A DNA stretch of 61,497 nt, from contig NCSJ02000257.1 in the NCBI GenBank assembly GCA_002812745.2, forward strand, positions 1 to 61,497. The letters run 5' to 3'. How positions within the stretch are numbered: the first letter of the stretch is position 1; every line of letters begins with the position of its first letter. The notes beneath the pieces are model-generated. The model saw only the letters and a program-made list of their open reading frames with translations, had not been told where the DNA came from and ran no database searches. A program made the position numbers and the translations under genes. The DNA is from Scytalidium lignicola (taxonomy: Eukaryota > Ascomycota > Leotiomycetes). This document shows, piece after piece, positions 43,670-57,600 of the stretch.

Positions 43670-44566
43670 TTTATTTGATTCTCTTGGAGCGGTTTAAGGC
43701 GGTTTTTTAAAGCCTCGCGAGGTAGTTTTAAAGGTGAGAAACGTCAATCTTTAAGTAGTTGGCGTTTCCAGCCTGCTTTCCCTTTTGGGAACTGACTCGG
43801 TGGATCTCGAGACAACATTACTCCGATATCACGACTTACGTCCGTTTGTTCAAAAGCTTGGGCTAGGCAACAACGGGACCACGGGCCATGAAAGCCATTA
43901 CCTTTGTTACACAGTACAGACTCATGCTGCTACAAGGTGCTAGCGAGATAAGAATAATGCATGATGAACCAATCAGAGCACTTGGTGTATTGAGGCGCGT
44001 AGTTATGCATCTATCCTCAAACTAGGTTGCTTCACGTAAATTCGCAGAATGATTTGGGGACCATTGTAATTTGTCAATTAAGTGTGTTAAGCTCTAAAAC
44101 AGGGAGTCCCTATACCATTGGCGCTAAGCACAAAAGCTTGTGGTGAATTCTTAAGCTTTTTTCATCAACTTGTGAAATCCGAGTAATTCCACAGTGTAAC
44201 CTCTTATTCAAAAACACCTCGTTACAAATTTTCCAGGTTCCTTCTTTCGCTACATCACCTTAGTCATTGTATACAGCTTTCAGGGAAACGGATCGGTTGA
44301 TTCCAGACAGGAGAGAACAAGTACGACTCTTTTGTTCCCATTTGGTCATACCATTGAAGGTATGGTTGTTTTCTCTCGAGTCTCTATTTTATTAGTTAGC
44401 AACTAGAAATTATTTGAAATTATTAATACAACTTAACCATACCTAAAAATTATGAGGAAGTTGTCCTTTAAAAGTTGGTTGTAGCAAATCTTCATAGCCT
44501 CATACCAATTTCCTACTGGCCGAAATAATGGACACTATAATACTAGATTAGCTATATCTATTGAAA
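43670..44566. other. spacer
   Basis: No gene seen; moderately AT-rich. Confidence 0.45.
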
Positions 44567-44960
44567 CTAATATTCTAGCTTACCGTTCGTAGAGTAGGAT
44601 CCGTGAATCCTTCTGCACTGAAGCAGGATCAATCCATGAACCGCCTTCATTTTGGCCGAGCAAATGAGTAGACGCTCATTGTCCCATGCAAGTCTATGAA
44701 ACTTGTTGTTCCCAATGGTAAATTCGTCGAATGTCCTTCCTGATTCCGTAATCACTTTCAAGGAAAATCCCGTGCACATGCTACCACAACGTTGGTATGC
44801 ATTCTGCATCCATACTTGATCTTGGGAAATTTTGTGATGCCAAGTTGTTGTAATTTCTTCCCCGCGTTATTTGACTTCGCAGCATCAGCAGAATTGATCC
44901 TTGTGCGGGGTAGATTGTTGATAATTCGCCAGGGCGAACAATTCGTCAACCTTGAATGTG
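44567..44960 (-). pseudogene. fragment of an unidentified gene
   Basis: One minus-strand frame reads KVDELFALANYQQSTPHKDQ, then through a TGA and a TAA to SLKVITESGRTFDEFTIGNN, KFHRLAWDNERLLICSAKMK and on. The two stops sit in otherwise protein-like sequence, so this looks like a remnant, not chance. Family unknown. Confidence 0.35.
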
Positions 44961-45474
44961 ATTCTTATCGAGTCTAGAGAAAACAAAAACACGTTCGCAA
45001 TAGCGAGAATAATGTTTTTCGAACAATAGCTAGAGAAGCTACACGTGTAGAGAAAAGGCAAGTAGACAGAGGAGGGAGGGGCAAATGTCATTTTGACTAA
45101 GTGGCCTGTGCGTGATTACCTAATGTGATTAGCAGTCACCATGGGGAAGTAAACAATACCATAACGGTTTTCCTCTTCTCAAACACGGCAAGCTGACAGA
45201 GGAGTTCATCGCTCATCGTCTACACTTTCCTGAGCTGCTTCCAGACTGGTCACGATCAGTACATGGGCAAATATATCGCGACGTGTCCCATATGCAAAGA
45301 CCATAGAACAACTCCTCCCAGTCATGCCACACCCTTAGACAACACACCCGCCCATGACCTTTCGTGGTATGCCTTGCGTCTTTGATATTCACGGACTAGC
45401 GAATTCGACCAACTTTCACCGCACCACAACGAGTCTCTGAGGAAAATATTCTATGTCAGCAATACTGACTCATT

Positions 45475-46150
45475 ATGGGTTCCGAAGGTACGAAGACCCA
45501 GATGTCGAACACATCGCCTGCTAGACGGGCTACTTCCCCTTTGCAAACATCTTACAATCATCCTGTACCAGGCTTGAGATCGGGAGGGGCCTCACAGCTG
45601 GCGACCTCTAGCGCAATTAACTTTTTTGACCTGCCTAAAAGGATTCGCCATAATATATACAAAGAATGAGAGAATGCGAGTTAAAGTCGGCTGAACGAAG
45701 TGCCTGAGGCCGACGATTAGCTGATGTTGCAGGGCCAAGTCCCCTCGAGCTACACGTCTACTAACTGCTTATCTTACGAGCTTACTCTTATAGGACTGTG
45801 AAATACAAGCCTTTTTCCAGCTATTTCCGGGATTTTTAAGCTTTACTCACACCTCACCAGTCAGGAACCAATGCTACCATTACTAACACCATCCGTCCTG
45901 GCTACCTCTTTAACCATTGCTGTTTAGATCTGTTGTGACGCCCATTGGGGCAGGAGGTTTCGACGCCGCTTTACCCAAGACGATAACACACTACAGTTTT
46001 CCTAGGCCGCACGGGATGATGCTACCTACCACTTGGGCTACTGAGATCTTGCTTAGGAAGGGATGTACAGCGGGGCAGAAAGGAGCCTTTCAGATTATGT
46101 TCACTCAACCTCGCAACAGTCATATGATCCTTTCGCTCTAAACCTTGAAC
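45475..46150 (+). pseudogene. F-box-like gene remnant
   Basis: Opens at an ATG at 45475 with a Ser/Thr-rich leader, then FFDLPKRIRHNIYKE, the classic start of fungal F-box-like proteins, followed at once by TGA (45667). Fragments of similar register (LNEVPEADD, PSSYTSTN) continue past further stops. No complete domain survives. Confidence 0.45.
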
Positions 46151-46317
46151 GTTACATGATCTGCGGAGAAAGATGTTTGAGAAGACATTTGCACCATTAA
46201 TAGCACAGAGGAAGGAAGAGTTTAATGAGGTTCTTAAGGATCAATATAACACAAAGGAGATCGAAATAACAATAACATATACGTTTAAAATGGAAGAAGT
46301 TAAACAGAAACTATAAT

Positions 46318-48132
46318 CTATGCTGTGAGCCATGTAGGATTGCTATTTGCCCATCCCCTTGGTCCCGATGGACACAGATAACCTACCTTGGACTTAGATA
46401 AGTCGAAGGGAGCACGTAAAACCGTGATGTCCCTATTTTCTCCCCATTCCTTCCCTGGGATCTCATCGTAGAATTCAGGCTTTGTGAATAAGTCAGGTTG
46501 GTCTGCTTTGATGGATGACTGCAGCTTCATCCATATCTCAAAGATGTGGGTGCAGGCGACGCATTTGAAATTTGGATTGCGCTTGCGGATGAGATTCGAT
46601 TCATGTTTATCGTATACACCCTGGCGATAGAGCCAGATGTCGTACTGAACCAGGCTGAGGTCGAGGTTGAAAGTTACATCTTCGGTCGCCCGTCGACGAA
46701 GAGCCTGAATGATGAAAACTGCTCCAATTAAGCCTGTCTGGTAGTCGGAGTTTGCTTTTTATATATATCAGTACTGGTAATAACAACAGTGCAGACAGAT
46801 GGTTACTGACGTAGTAGAGGCATAACTGGTTCATTGTCCTTTAATCCCAAAAATTGTCCTTGAACAATGGCCAGACCAACGACAGCATCTGCAATCATTT
46901 GCCATCCAGATCGATGTGCCCAAGGACCATGCCATCCATAGCAGTTCTCTCGCACGTAGATGAGAGATGGATTAATCTCCCTAAGCGTTGAAGAGCTGAA
47001 TCCCATCTTATCTATGGCATATGGTCTGAAACCATCAACCAGGACATCAGCATTCTTGATAATGCTCCTGAAAATTTGTCGACCTTCTTCCGTCTTCAGG
47101 TCAATGGCGACATCTCTTTTGCCAGTATTCAAATCAACTAGCAGCATCGCAACGTCCGCATGGGTTGGACAAGAAACCCTAATCACGTCAGCACCTAGTA
47201 GGGCAAGGAGCTTTGAGACAGCTGGAGCCGCAACAGCTCGTGAAAGATCGATGATTTTGATCCCTGCTAGAGGCCTATAATCGGAGTTCTGGGGAGCAGC
47301 GAGCCAAGGTTTTTTAGGGGCCTTCAGTGCTATCATGTCAACAAGGGGCTGCTTGCTCATTACTTGGCCCTGGGAAACAAAGCATTAGTTTTAAGACATA
47401 ATTGAGAGTGTATTGGTCATGACCAACATGTGGAAGAGAAAAGAATTCTTCAGGTGTATAGCAAATTGTTCCCGCCTCTCGAAATTTCTCATTAACAGCC
47501 AGGTCCAAATCTTGTGAATCCCACTCCAACACCTTCTTCTTCCAGAACTCCCGTGCTTCTTCGGTTGTTGCATCAAATGATTTAACGTTCATTAGCTTCA
47601 GCATGGGAAACGGGTTCAAGGATACGTGGGTGTGGTAGTATTTACCGTCTTTGCACTGGTAGTGATTTGTCAGTTGGGAGTGGAGTGGTCTCGTGGATTC
47701 GTATAAGTCATATTCTTTAGCCCTTGCTGCAATTGATGGTGATGACATGACATTAGCACCGTCGATATGCGTGAGGTAAAAACCCATGAGGAATAGTGTG
47801 GCTTTATCTCTGCAATCGTCTGTTAGAAGAAGAAATATTTCCATGTGAGTTAGAAAAGGAGCGTGTGGGCTATACGTATTCACAGACACATCCTGTTTGA
47901 TCCCATAACGATCATGGGCAATGAGGGAGCCATATATTCCCACGAGTGCTGCTAGAGCGGATGCAGTCTCGCCCATCTTGAAGGGTGTTGGAAGGTATGG
48001 CTTTTTCCCTCCCGTAAATTTCACATCTTTGGCGGCGGCTACCACATCCGGTGTAAACCCTAGTCTAGGATCATTTAAGAGGCCCTCGAAAAGGATCCTC
48101 TTTGACTCCTCTTGTACTGTGTATTCAGACAT
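46318..48132 (-). CDS. CaiB/BaiF-type (family III) CoA-transferase
   Basis: Exons 48132-47428, 47369-46811 and 46754-46318; introns 47370-47427 and 46755-46810; 566 aa. The last junction restores PNSDYQTGLIGAVFIIQAL, the conserved block holding the family's catalytic Asp. The middle exon carries the cofactor-fold opening (LAGIKIIDLSRAVAAPAVSKLLALLGADVIRV) and DLNTGKRDVAIDLKTEEGR, typical of family III. An N-terminal 235-residue region belongs to the two-part fungal version of the family. It should move CoA between carboxylic acids; the partners are unknown. Transcribed divergently from the SDR gene. Confidence 0.88.
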
Positions 48133-49062
48133 ATTGGCGATTAGAGCCTAGTTTAACTTTACGAAAAGAAATCGATGTATGTATATAGTTTGTTTGTCAG
48201 TGATTGAAAGCATAGCAGATTGTCTGAAGTATGCTCAAAGGTAAAGATATATATATTTGCGTACGAGCATCATAGATCTTCGAGCCAAAAATATTGCCAC
48301 GGCTAGAACGAGGTTGGGTGGCTGCAGATGTAGATCCAGAAAACATTGATGTGTTGGAAATTTTCCACGGATGGATTAATTATACGGAGTAAGGAAGTTG
48401 TAAATCTACCATACAACAATTGATAATACCTTAGCTATCACCGATATAATAGTTCTTCCTTAGGAATAGTGCTTCCATCATTGGTCACGACTGAGTATAT
48501 TTTACAAGTCCGCGGGAGTAAGATACACATCACATACTTTACATCCGCGGTCCGAGAATGTGCCCCTTGTTGCCCCTTGTCCATATAATATTAAGCACAT
48601 AAACAACCCACGGCAATCCTATAACCTTGGATCTAGTATCTCTGATTTCACCCTACAGCCATCAAAGCACTCCGAAATTTCATGATACTTCCTTGTACTT
48701 TGTGATATTAAAAGAGTTAAGCTATTCTAATACCCGATATTCGCTCACGTAGACAGAAGCTAGTACTGTACAACTTGTAGTGATAGAATTGATATTCCAC
48801 GGAACAAAGGGTTATGTCCTCCAACTCGTTAAGTTTAATAGTCCATTATGTTTCCGGGCCATTCTGCACACATACAAATAGCTACCATCTTTATGTGGTA
48901 TGCCTGGTAATTTTTACATCAGGAAATACACTATCAATCACTTACATTTTCTCCACTCCCCTGAGAACAGTCAATAGAACCGACATCATATAATTTGAAC
49001 TATAGTCTTCATACGTGCTCGGACTTTTACTTGAAATAATCAAATCTGTCATACTACCAATT
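48133..49062. promoter_or_regulatory. divergent promoter region, CoA-transferase / SDR
   Basis: 930 bp between two start codons pointing apart; suggests co-regulation. CCGCGG at about 48547-48552 is an inverted CGG half-site pair, the kind bound by Zn2Cys6 dimers; one occurrence is weak evidence. Confidence 0.4.
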
Positions 49063-49952
49063 ATGGATCTTCAAGTTAACCGTGCTCTCACTGGTAAGGT
49101 AGCCATCGTCACTGGCGCCGGCTGTAAAGGAGAAGAAGGTATGGGCAACGGCCGTGCGGCAGCCCTACTTCTTGCACAAGACGGCTGTGCAGTGGTCTGC
49201 GTCGATCGAGACGAGCCTCTCGCCGCTCGTACCGCCGAGATCATCAGACAAGACGGCCGTGGTACTTCCTCTGTTGCTGTTGCTGATGTAACTAAAGCGG
49301 AGGATTGCGAGAGGATTGTGAAAGAGGCCATGTCAACCTTTGGACGCCTAGATATTCTAGTCAATAATGTTGGCATTGCTGGTGCCCCTGGGAATGCGGT
49401 GGAGGTTGATATGAAACAATGGGACATAGGAGTCCAAATCAATTTGAACAGCATGGTATTGATGGCGAAATATGCCATCCCAGAAATGTTGAAAAATAAG
49501 AAAGGTGAAATCATGGGAAGCATCGTCAACATTTCAAGTGTCGGTGGAATGGGTGCTGCGTTGCCTACGCTCTTATACCCTGCCACCAAAGCAGCGGTTA
49601 TTACAATGACCAAAGCTATGGCACTTCATCATGGAAGACAAGGGATTCGTGTGAATTGTGTTTCTCCTGGTAAGTAAACGAAACACCCTTCCTCCAATTT
49701 GGCAATAAATTGACCTTAATTACAGGCTCACCATGGACTCCAATGGTGTTCAATTATCCAACCATCACCCAGAAGATCCGAGATTCACGCAGAAATAATA
49801 ATATGCTTGGTACAGAAGGTACTGGCTGGGACACTGGATATGCTGTGCGCTGGTTGGCCGGACCAGAGGCAAGATGGATAACTGGCGTAAATCTTCCTGT
49901 TGATGCTGGCCTGTCTTCTATGATTCCAATGGATGTTCCGAAATTTGTGTAA
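49063..49952 (+). CDS. short-chain dehydrogenase/reductase
   Basis: Exons 49063-49669 and 49726-49952, intron 56 bp (GTAAGT...TTACAG); 277 aa, normal for classical SDRs. NAD(P)-binding VAIVTGAGCKGEEGMGNGRA (a longer than usual glycine loop), acidic VCVDRD suggesting an NAD preference, NNVG, Ser in VNISSVGG and catalytic YPATK. C-terminal RWITGVNLPVDAGLS is typical. The start at MDLQVN is chosen because it sits a standard distance from the Rossmann strand. Acts on an unknown alcohol or ketone. Confidence 0.92.
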
Positions 49953-50069
49953 AGAGAGTAGTTGAGATATTTTGCTTAATCTACAATACTATCAGGAATA
50001 TGCAAATCAGATAGTATTAAGATTAAATAGAATACTATATACATAATACACATGTATTCCTAGCCCACA

Positions 50070-52506
50070 CTATACATACTCAGAATCCAATAATCCTGCA
50101 TAATCGTCCAAGGGGCTTGTAAAACTAGGAAATGGGTAGTCTACAAATGCTGCTGCTATATCTGAATCATTCAATGAGCTGTCTGTGTTGCCTTGGTTCT
50201 CTGATAGCGGTAGGGAAGACACCACGGGCACTAACAATCTCCCATTGCCTAGCACCTTTTCAAAAGCCTGCTTAACTAGCTTGTTGAGGGATTCTGCCTT
50301 CCAGATTGTTTTTTGAATTTCATCCCAGATTGCAATACAAGTATCAACTTTGTGGCGAGCAACTCTTCTCTCAAGTGGCTGGCTTGAACTCATCTGTATC
50401 AGATGGAATTGCGTGACACGAATCATAATGGTTGCCCTGGAAGTTAACTGTCAGAACTACACATATTATGAAGACTAATTAGGTAAGTATACATACACCC
50501 AATGCCGTTGGTAGAGACAGCTATTCAACCCAATTATCATTTCCAATGCTGTGATAACGCGAGCAGCGGCAGCAGTCATTTTTGAGTAAACATCGCTTTC
50601 TGCAGATCCGCCATTCAGTGACATCGGCAATTTTGGTAGCTCGTTCAGAAAATATGGCTCCAATATAGAAATTTGTGCCCCTCTAACAATAAAACTTCAG
50701 TAAATGGCTAATAAAATATCAGAATGGGATATAATGGAATTCTCACCCGAGGCAGGCTTGTAAGTGGAATGCCGCCAACTTGGTAAATTTATTTGGAGAA
50801 CAAGACCCTTTGGCAATGAGGCCTTTTGTTTCCTGCTCTACCCGTTCTAGATCAGCCTCCCAGAAGATCATGTCGCCTAACGCAATAACATTATCCTCAG
50901 CCAAGTTAGCCCGATTGAAGAATCGTCTTAAGCATCTAACGAGATTTAGGTGAGCTAGATAATAATCTGCTAGTAGTGGTATATCCCTAGGGAGATATCG
51001 ATATTTTATAGGCATCGGTAGGTCTTCGAGTTCGTTAACAATATCATCACGGAGCGGCATGGGAACCTCATAGTCGCATTCATGAATCTTTAATTGCCTG
51101 CCGTTGCTGACGTAAAGCCATCCATCATAGAGAACACAAATCCACCATATTCGTTGCCAAATCAAATCTATCTCTTCTGTCTGATATTTCTGTTGACTTG
51201 CCATCACTTTAAAATTGGGCATTGCAGCTTGACATAATCCAATAGCGATACCAAGCAAATGCCAGGTAATATTAAAATCTCTGTTGAGAGGTACGGGCCA
51301 ATATGAAAGAAGGAGGATGGATTGGGCACAAATTAGACTGTCATTGGCATAACTCATATCAAACAAGAGCTTTGAAGGAATATTTTATCAGCATTGTGAG
51401 GTATGTAAGTTTAGTTGAACTAGTGGAAGACAAAACTCACTTTCGCACGCGTGAAATAGCATTGACACATTTCCAACCGACTCTCAAATCCGGCTTTATG
51501 AAAGGTTTCTGGTGTAGCATACTAGATATTTGTAAGAGTGATGATCACGGGAAAGATACAACTCAAAACTGATAGTTTGGGCTAGAGCATAGAAGAAACC
51601 TACGTGAGAAGCAGCAAGAAAAACGGCCCATAGAAGCATCAAGTTAATATTGGAAGGCCCGCCATTGACATACTGAAGTAGGAATTCTTTTGCATTTATT
51701 ATTGGATAACACAGATGAATATGGTGGAAGTAAGATCGGATAAGCTCCTCACAAACCTCGATTGGAGGAATGGAGAAGGCACCTTTGGCTTGCAAGTAGC
51801 AGACGTCTTCCGGCGATAAAGAGTCATTTGTGTCTTTTGCGATTATCATTTGATGAAATTCTGGGACTCCGGTAACAATGTCCCTTAGAATAAGACTAAA
51901 CAATGCTTGGTTGAGTGTGGTCTCTCCTGAAAAATCTATAATTAACCACTATATATACGAGGAATATTATATTAACTTTCACTCACGGTGATAAATTGGC
52001 TGCAGTGGATTCCATTGCTTTCTTCTAGGGAAGCCAGGAAGATTTTCAGGAGTACCTAGCAAATTTTGATCTTGTTCGGCATCCTCTTCTGAGTCTCTAA
52101 CATATGCAGATTGATCACAAGCGGAGTCTACTCGGGGGTTGCTGAAACAGGGCTGATTATACGATATAACGCGACTATTCTCTCGTTCAGTGGAATCAAT
52201 ACGGCGTTGTTGAATTATGTGTGTAGACTTAGATCTAAGGTAAGCAGAGAACTTCAAGTTAACCAGGCAACTTTCTCTTTTCAAAGGACTGTTCACATAC
52301 CTTTTACCTGGAATTACATTACATTCATCCAATGAACGGTCGTCAGTCATACAAGATGAACATGGTCTTCCCCTTTTAAGTACATCGCATTTCATCTTTC
52401 GAAGACGACATGGCTGACATGCTACTGCAGACCGCTTCACTTGTCCTATTGATGACTTGCGGCTATCTACCACCGATCTACTTTGACTGTATTTTCGAGT
52501 ATTCAT
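50070..52506 (-). CDS. Zn(II)2Cys6 transcription factor, 677 aa
   Basis: Seven exons: 52506-52301, 52234-51987, 51926-51604, 51521-51441, 51369-50747, 50682-50497 and 50436-50070. All junctions keep the frame, and exon lengths sum to 678 codons. The N-terminal zinc cluster has Cys at residues 30, 33, 40, 49, 52 and 62 (ACQPCRLRKMKC, PCSSC, EC), preceded by a basic stretch. The fungal-specific TF middle domain follows (LLLSYWPVPLNRDFNITWHL, WQRIWWICVLYDGWLYVSNGR). 3' end to 3' end with the SDR gene, 118 bp apart. It is the only intact regulator in the 37-53 kb gene run and is the likely pathway-specific activator (inference). Confidence 0.88.
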
Positions 52507-52912
52507 TTCCTTAAATTATTCTTTGTCAGATAGTATTAGCTATTCATGAATTAAAAATAAAGCAGTTCCAGGGCAATTCCTAAGAGGAATACTTATAGTC
52601 CGGATACCGTCGGAGTGCATAAAGCAAATCCTAACTACCCCGCACCCCGCACTTTCACCTTAGACACTTCGTATAATATTATAGTTCTACATATTAGATA
52701 CTTCATACTAATATTACATACTAAACTAATCAAGATTCAAAGGATGGTTCTTGAAGAAGTAATGTTTTTCAATGCAAGGGAAATATTCTCCTTTCAAATA
52801 CAATTTGATAGTCATTAATATCAATGTTAAGGAATTATGAAAAACTTGCACTTGATCTAATGTTTTTAACTGTATTCTTATAGCTTATCAATTACAAACC
52901 TATTCTCTCTCC

Positions 52913-53396
52913 TCAAGTCGATACAATTTCGAGTCCTGACATTGTTGGCAACCAGCTAGCACGGAATTCATCAAATGCTTTACTATCCGGAGGCTCAATG
53001 TCGGCACCTAGTTTCCCATCAACTCCATCCAACGTTCCAGACTGAATTACATAATTTTCATCATGCGGAGGTAGATGCAAGTGCTTCCATAAAGTTGTAG
53101 AGCAGATGCTACAAGAGTGAATTGACATGTCAAACCCGTTTCTGTGTCTCTGTGTATAGATCTTGATACTCTCTTGTCCTTTGGTGATATGCACAGCCTT
53201 TTTGGGTACCATAACATTGACAGTAAAAGGAGCACCTGAAGTTCGTGAACATGTTTCGCAATAGCATAAAATCTAAGTATATGGTGAATCTCTAGCTCTA
53301 TAGTTCTATAGAAAAGGTAGTAGTATATACCTTTTTCATTGGTGCAACATCATATGCATATTGCACATTTGTACACCAACAACCTCCAGAAGGCAT
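52913..53396 (-). CDS. GFA (CENP-V/glutathione-dependent formaldehyde-activating-like) domain protein
   Basis: Exons 53396-53331 and 53272-52913, intron 58 bp (GTATAT...ACTTAG); 141 aa. Zinc-binding pattern of the GFA fold: GGCWC at the N-terminus, CYCETCSRTSGAPF, and CSICSTTLW. Length matches the family. Fungal members are usually of unknown function; some act on glutathione adducts. Upstream neighbour of the Zn2Cys6 gene on the same strand, so it may belong to the same cluster or mark its border. Confidence 0.87.
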
Positions 53397-54672
53397 CTTA
53401 ATTGTTAACTTTAAAAAATTTAAAGAAACCAAATAAAGTGTATGTCTTTATCCCTTGTAGGACTGAAATAGCAGAACCAAATACTTCATATATAAATACT
53501 TGGGCTCTTGTTCAAATACGCATCACTTTTGTGTCCTCTCTCTCCTAAGACCATAATAAGCCAATAGGATTTGTACCTCGCATGCAAGTTATTACTTCCG
53601 TACCGTGGTCCGAACTTAGCATAGCCGTGGCCGTGGCTTAATGTTGGCCGTGGCCCGAGTCTCCTCTGGGAATACCGACAAGAAACATTGAAGAAGTAAC
53701 CATTAGGAATTTCACCATCGTGTTTTGATGGTGGTGGCAATGAGCATTCAAGAGAGTTCAACCACTATTTGATTCCTTGGCTATTGTTCATTACTTTGGT
53801 GGGAAGCGCGTACTTCGTGGGAGAGAACATACTTTCCGTAAGTACCGTCGGATATATGACGTATGCTTATTACTATGTAGACAGATGTGATAATAATAAA
53901 TATCCTCAAGCTTCGACTTGTACTCTTGTTTATTGCTCATAGCCAAAATATCTGAAGCGCCAAAAATAAGCAGTTCTTCAACTTGGAAGACAAAAATTAT
54001 ATCCTATCATTCTTATAGGAAGTGTAAGATGTATGTTTCGTAGATTAGCTCAACTAAAACCCGAAAATCGAGTACTCATATGTAAACAGCCTTTTGTCAC
54101 ATGTTAAAAAGACCCAGATCTAATAAATTACTTATAAATTGGATGTATCAATCGTAACAAACGTTAATGAATTCTTTTATGTTTTTTACTTATTTCACTC
54201 CAAAGCTTTCAAAAACTAGTCATTACTCACGAAAGATATGATAGAACGGTTGAGGAATCTGAAAGCTGACCTCAGGAAATTCCTCAAGCCGATCCACCTA
54301 CCTTTTAAAAGAGAATAGCGCACATTAAGCTGATCTCATCCTCAATCTAAGCTCAAAGATGTGGTAAGGTTAAAGTAATTTGGAATTTATGAACACTAGT
54401 GAGGTTTTTCAAGAAACGTGATTGTCAAACTATTGCAAAAGGCCTTAAGGGAGTTAAAACCGAGTAGAAATTTATTATTATATATGAAACAATTTTGAGG
54501 ATTACCTGACCAATCTACAAAGAGTGCAATAGTTCAGATATTATAGATACTTGATTCAGGAATCTAATAATCCAACTAGATAAAAATGTATATATATATA
54601 ACTTGATATCAGACTCGCTGAAAATTTGGCCTCCTGATTAGTATATGAGTCTCCATCACATCCAACCTATTA
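53397..54672. other. 1.3-kb AT-rich spacer
   Basis: A 91-codon minus-strand frame (53761-53486) is unrecognised. No gene called. Confidence 0.45.
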
Positions 54673-57600
54673 TTAGGATGCTTGAGGAGCAAAAAAATGT
54701 GAAGTAAGGTGTCCAAATCGCCTTTCGCGTTCCTTTCTTGCTGCAATGTCCTGTAGCATTTTATTCCTCACCGGTAATTCCTTCCACTCTCGCAATGTCT
54801 GAGAGATATATTCAGATGAGTCATCGAGGTTCGATTCATCAGCTTTAAAATCTAGTAGCCAATTTTGTGCATCATCTAAAGTTATTTCTTGTTCATCTTC
54901 AGGTTTTAGCATCTCAGCAATTGAATTGTAGCCATAGCGGAGAGCAACTTCAAAAAGACGGTTTCCGAAAACGTCACGCAACTTAGGATCTGCCCCGTGC
55001 TTAAGAAGATAAGAAGCGACATGTATTTGACCTAAACCTGCTGCGAAATGCAGTGGTGTTCGACCATATAAGATTGGACTATTTGCATCTGCACCGGCAT
55101 TGAGCAGGATCTGCACGATCTCCTCTCGGCCCCCCTCTAGTGCCTTGTGGAGGGGAGTTGCACCCTGAGAACTCCTCACATCCACTTCTGCACCACAGTC
55201 CAATAAAAGCTTTACAGCCTCCTTGCTGCCTGAGTAAGAAGCATAGTGGAGGGCTGCTTCAGAGTCTTCTTCTAACACACTTTCATATCCGCCCGATACG
55301 TTTCGGAAGCCAAGTGATGAAGCAGGTCTAACAAGTTTACCGGCAAGTCCATGCGTGATTGGACGCTCCTGCCGCTGAGTGATAGTTGTCGCGTGAGGAT
55401 TCGCCCCATGGCTGAGCAGAAGTTTGATGGCCTCCACATTGCCTCTTTCTGCGGCAATATGAAGAGGAGTCTTCCCTTTCAGAGTTTTTGACTCAATTTG
55501 TACACCATGCTCTAATAGTACTTCTATTGTTTCGATTTGATTGAAGAAACTTGAAATATGAAGGCCATTCATACCACGAAAGATATATTCACCCTCAAAA
55601 CTTTTGATAGGCTCTACAAAACGGAGTTCTTCACTCATCTTTCGAGTAGTGGCTGGTCGGAGTGCTCTGATAATCTCTGAAAATCCACATTCGCACACGG
55701 TGGCAAATGGCTCGCGTGCTACCATGTAGAATTTCCGTTCAGGGTGAACGGATAATCTTGAATTCCTCCAACGAGTGAATTGTTTTGACTCATGAGGATC
55801 GTTAGGAAAATTATCGAAGAGAAAAGAGGACAACAGAGAGAATATGGTGTTGAATCTGATTTCCGAGGAAATTTGAGAGCAGTGATAGCCCCAATTTAGA
55901 TGTGCATAGTTATGAAGGCTCCAGGTATGAAATGCTGGCAGCTTAGGATATCTGACGCATAAATGCTCAAGACATTTTTGAGCAATCTCAACGTGTACAC
56001 TGTCAGTATCAAATATTCCCTCTAGATATTCGCGAACCGATAAATGTGCGAAACGAAAGGTATCAATGTTGGGATCCAGGACAAGGAGATTACAGGTTAA
56101 GTCCAAAATAGATTGCACTGAAAGCTCATAACTAGAGCCGTGCTCATCAACGGTAATGAGACAAATCAGTTCTTTGGTGGATATGAAGCTGTTAGCAGCA
56201 AAGACCCACGTCAAAGCTTTCCTTCCAATTCGTCGGCTATTTTCGCCTGAGTGCTCAATCTGATCATATATAGCGGTGTAAAGCTCGAAGAGTGTTTTGG
56301 GAAGCCTCCCTATTTCCGCTCTAATATCTGACTCCAATTTCATACGGTAAGGATTGCATAAGTTTTGTAGTTGCAAAGACACCCAGCGAAACCTACTCCC
56401 CATCAGTCTGATGATAACTTAAAGAACTAACGACATAACTTACATTCCTTGCGCTCCATCCTGAAGGGTATTAATGATCAAATTTTTTAAGTTATCTGAT
56501 ACATTTCCATGGAGTAATTTATTTTCGTCAATAGCTTTCTCAATCTCGACTGCTATGAACCTGTTAATATCTTTAGCATTATCTTGCGAGTCGATATATA
56601 TGTTTGGGGAGCCTTCCAAGTGGCAAACAATATCACCATCATCCCGGCTCGTAACGAATACTTTGACTATATTGGAGGATCTCTGGGTAATTTTACCAAT
56701 AGCCTTAAAGAGTTCATGCCGGGACTCTGGATCGCATTCATCTAGGGCGTCAATAACGATAGTCGCAGCATTCTCGTTTGTAAGTTCCAGAATAAGAGAA
56801 AGGGTGTCATTGAAATTAAGTCTCCTGAGCGCAAACCCTTTATCTAGTTCCTCTTTGTATTTGACTAGCGTTGCTTGTTGGACTGATGTCGCCGGACTCG
56901 GAGAAGAGAGCTGCCTTGCAATGCATCTTAGGATCTCCAGAGGATTGGCTCGATTTGGCTCCGCAGGGTCTCGAGCGCAGTAAAAATATGCAAAACCAGA
57001 ACCAGAACCTGCTGGAGCCCGTTGTAACAATTCATCAATAACGATAGATCTACAAGAAGTTATTAGCAGAAATCCAACTAGTAAAGGGTATGCGCATACG
57101 CAAGCTTAGTCTTGCCTGACCCAGGAATTCCATGCAGCCACAAAATTGATGAGTAGCTTGAATTACACCATTCTTTGAATTGAGACTTCTGGAGCATCCA
57201 CTGGCCGGAGCCGACTAAACGACCTGTCCTAGCATTATCGTGATTCTGAGGATAAGGTAGCAGAGACAACCATTCAAGGGCCTTCAGTCGCTCCATCTTT
57301 TCTAGCCCATCTTGATAGTCAAAAGCTCCTCTTGCTCCAATTCTAAAAATAGGTTCCATAAGAGAGTCCATGATAGAGTATAAGCTTTGTAGCTGAGCTG
57401 TGTGAGCGTCCGCAGCTTCATGTAAGTGCGTCTTTATCTCCGACATGGTAGTAATAATTTCTTCGGTGTTTCGATTCACCTCACCAACAGTATGAGATGT
57501 CTTCTGCTCCAATTCAATCACAACTAGCTGAGCGTCTCTTTCTACCTCAGATTGTCTCTTCCTCATATCCTCTAATGACTGTTCTACAACAGTATCGCTG

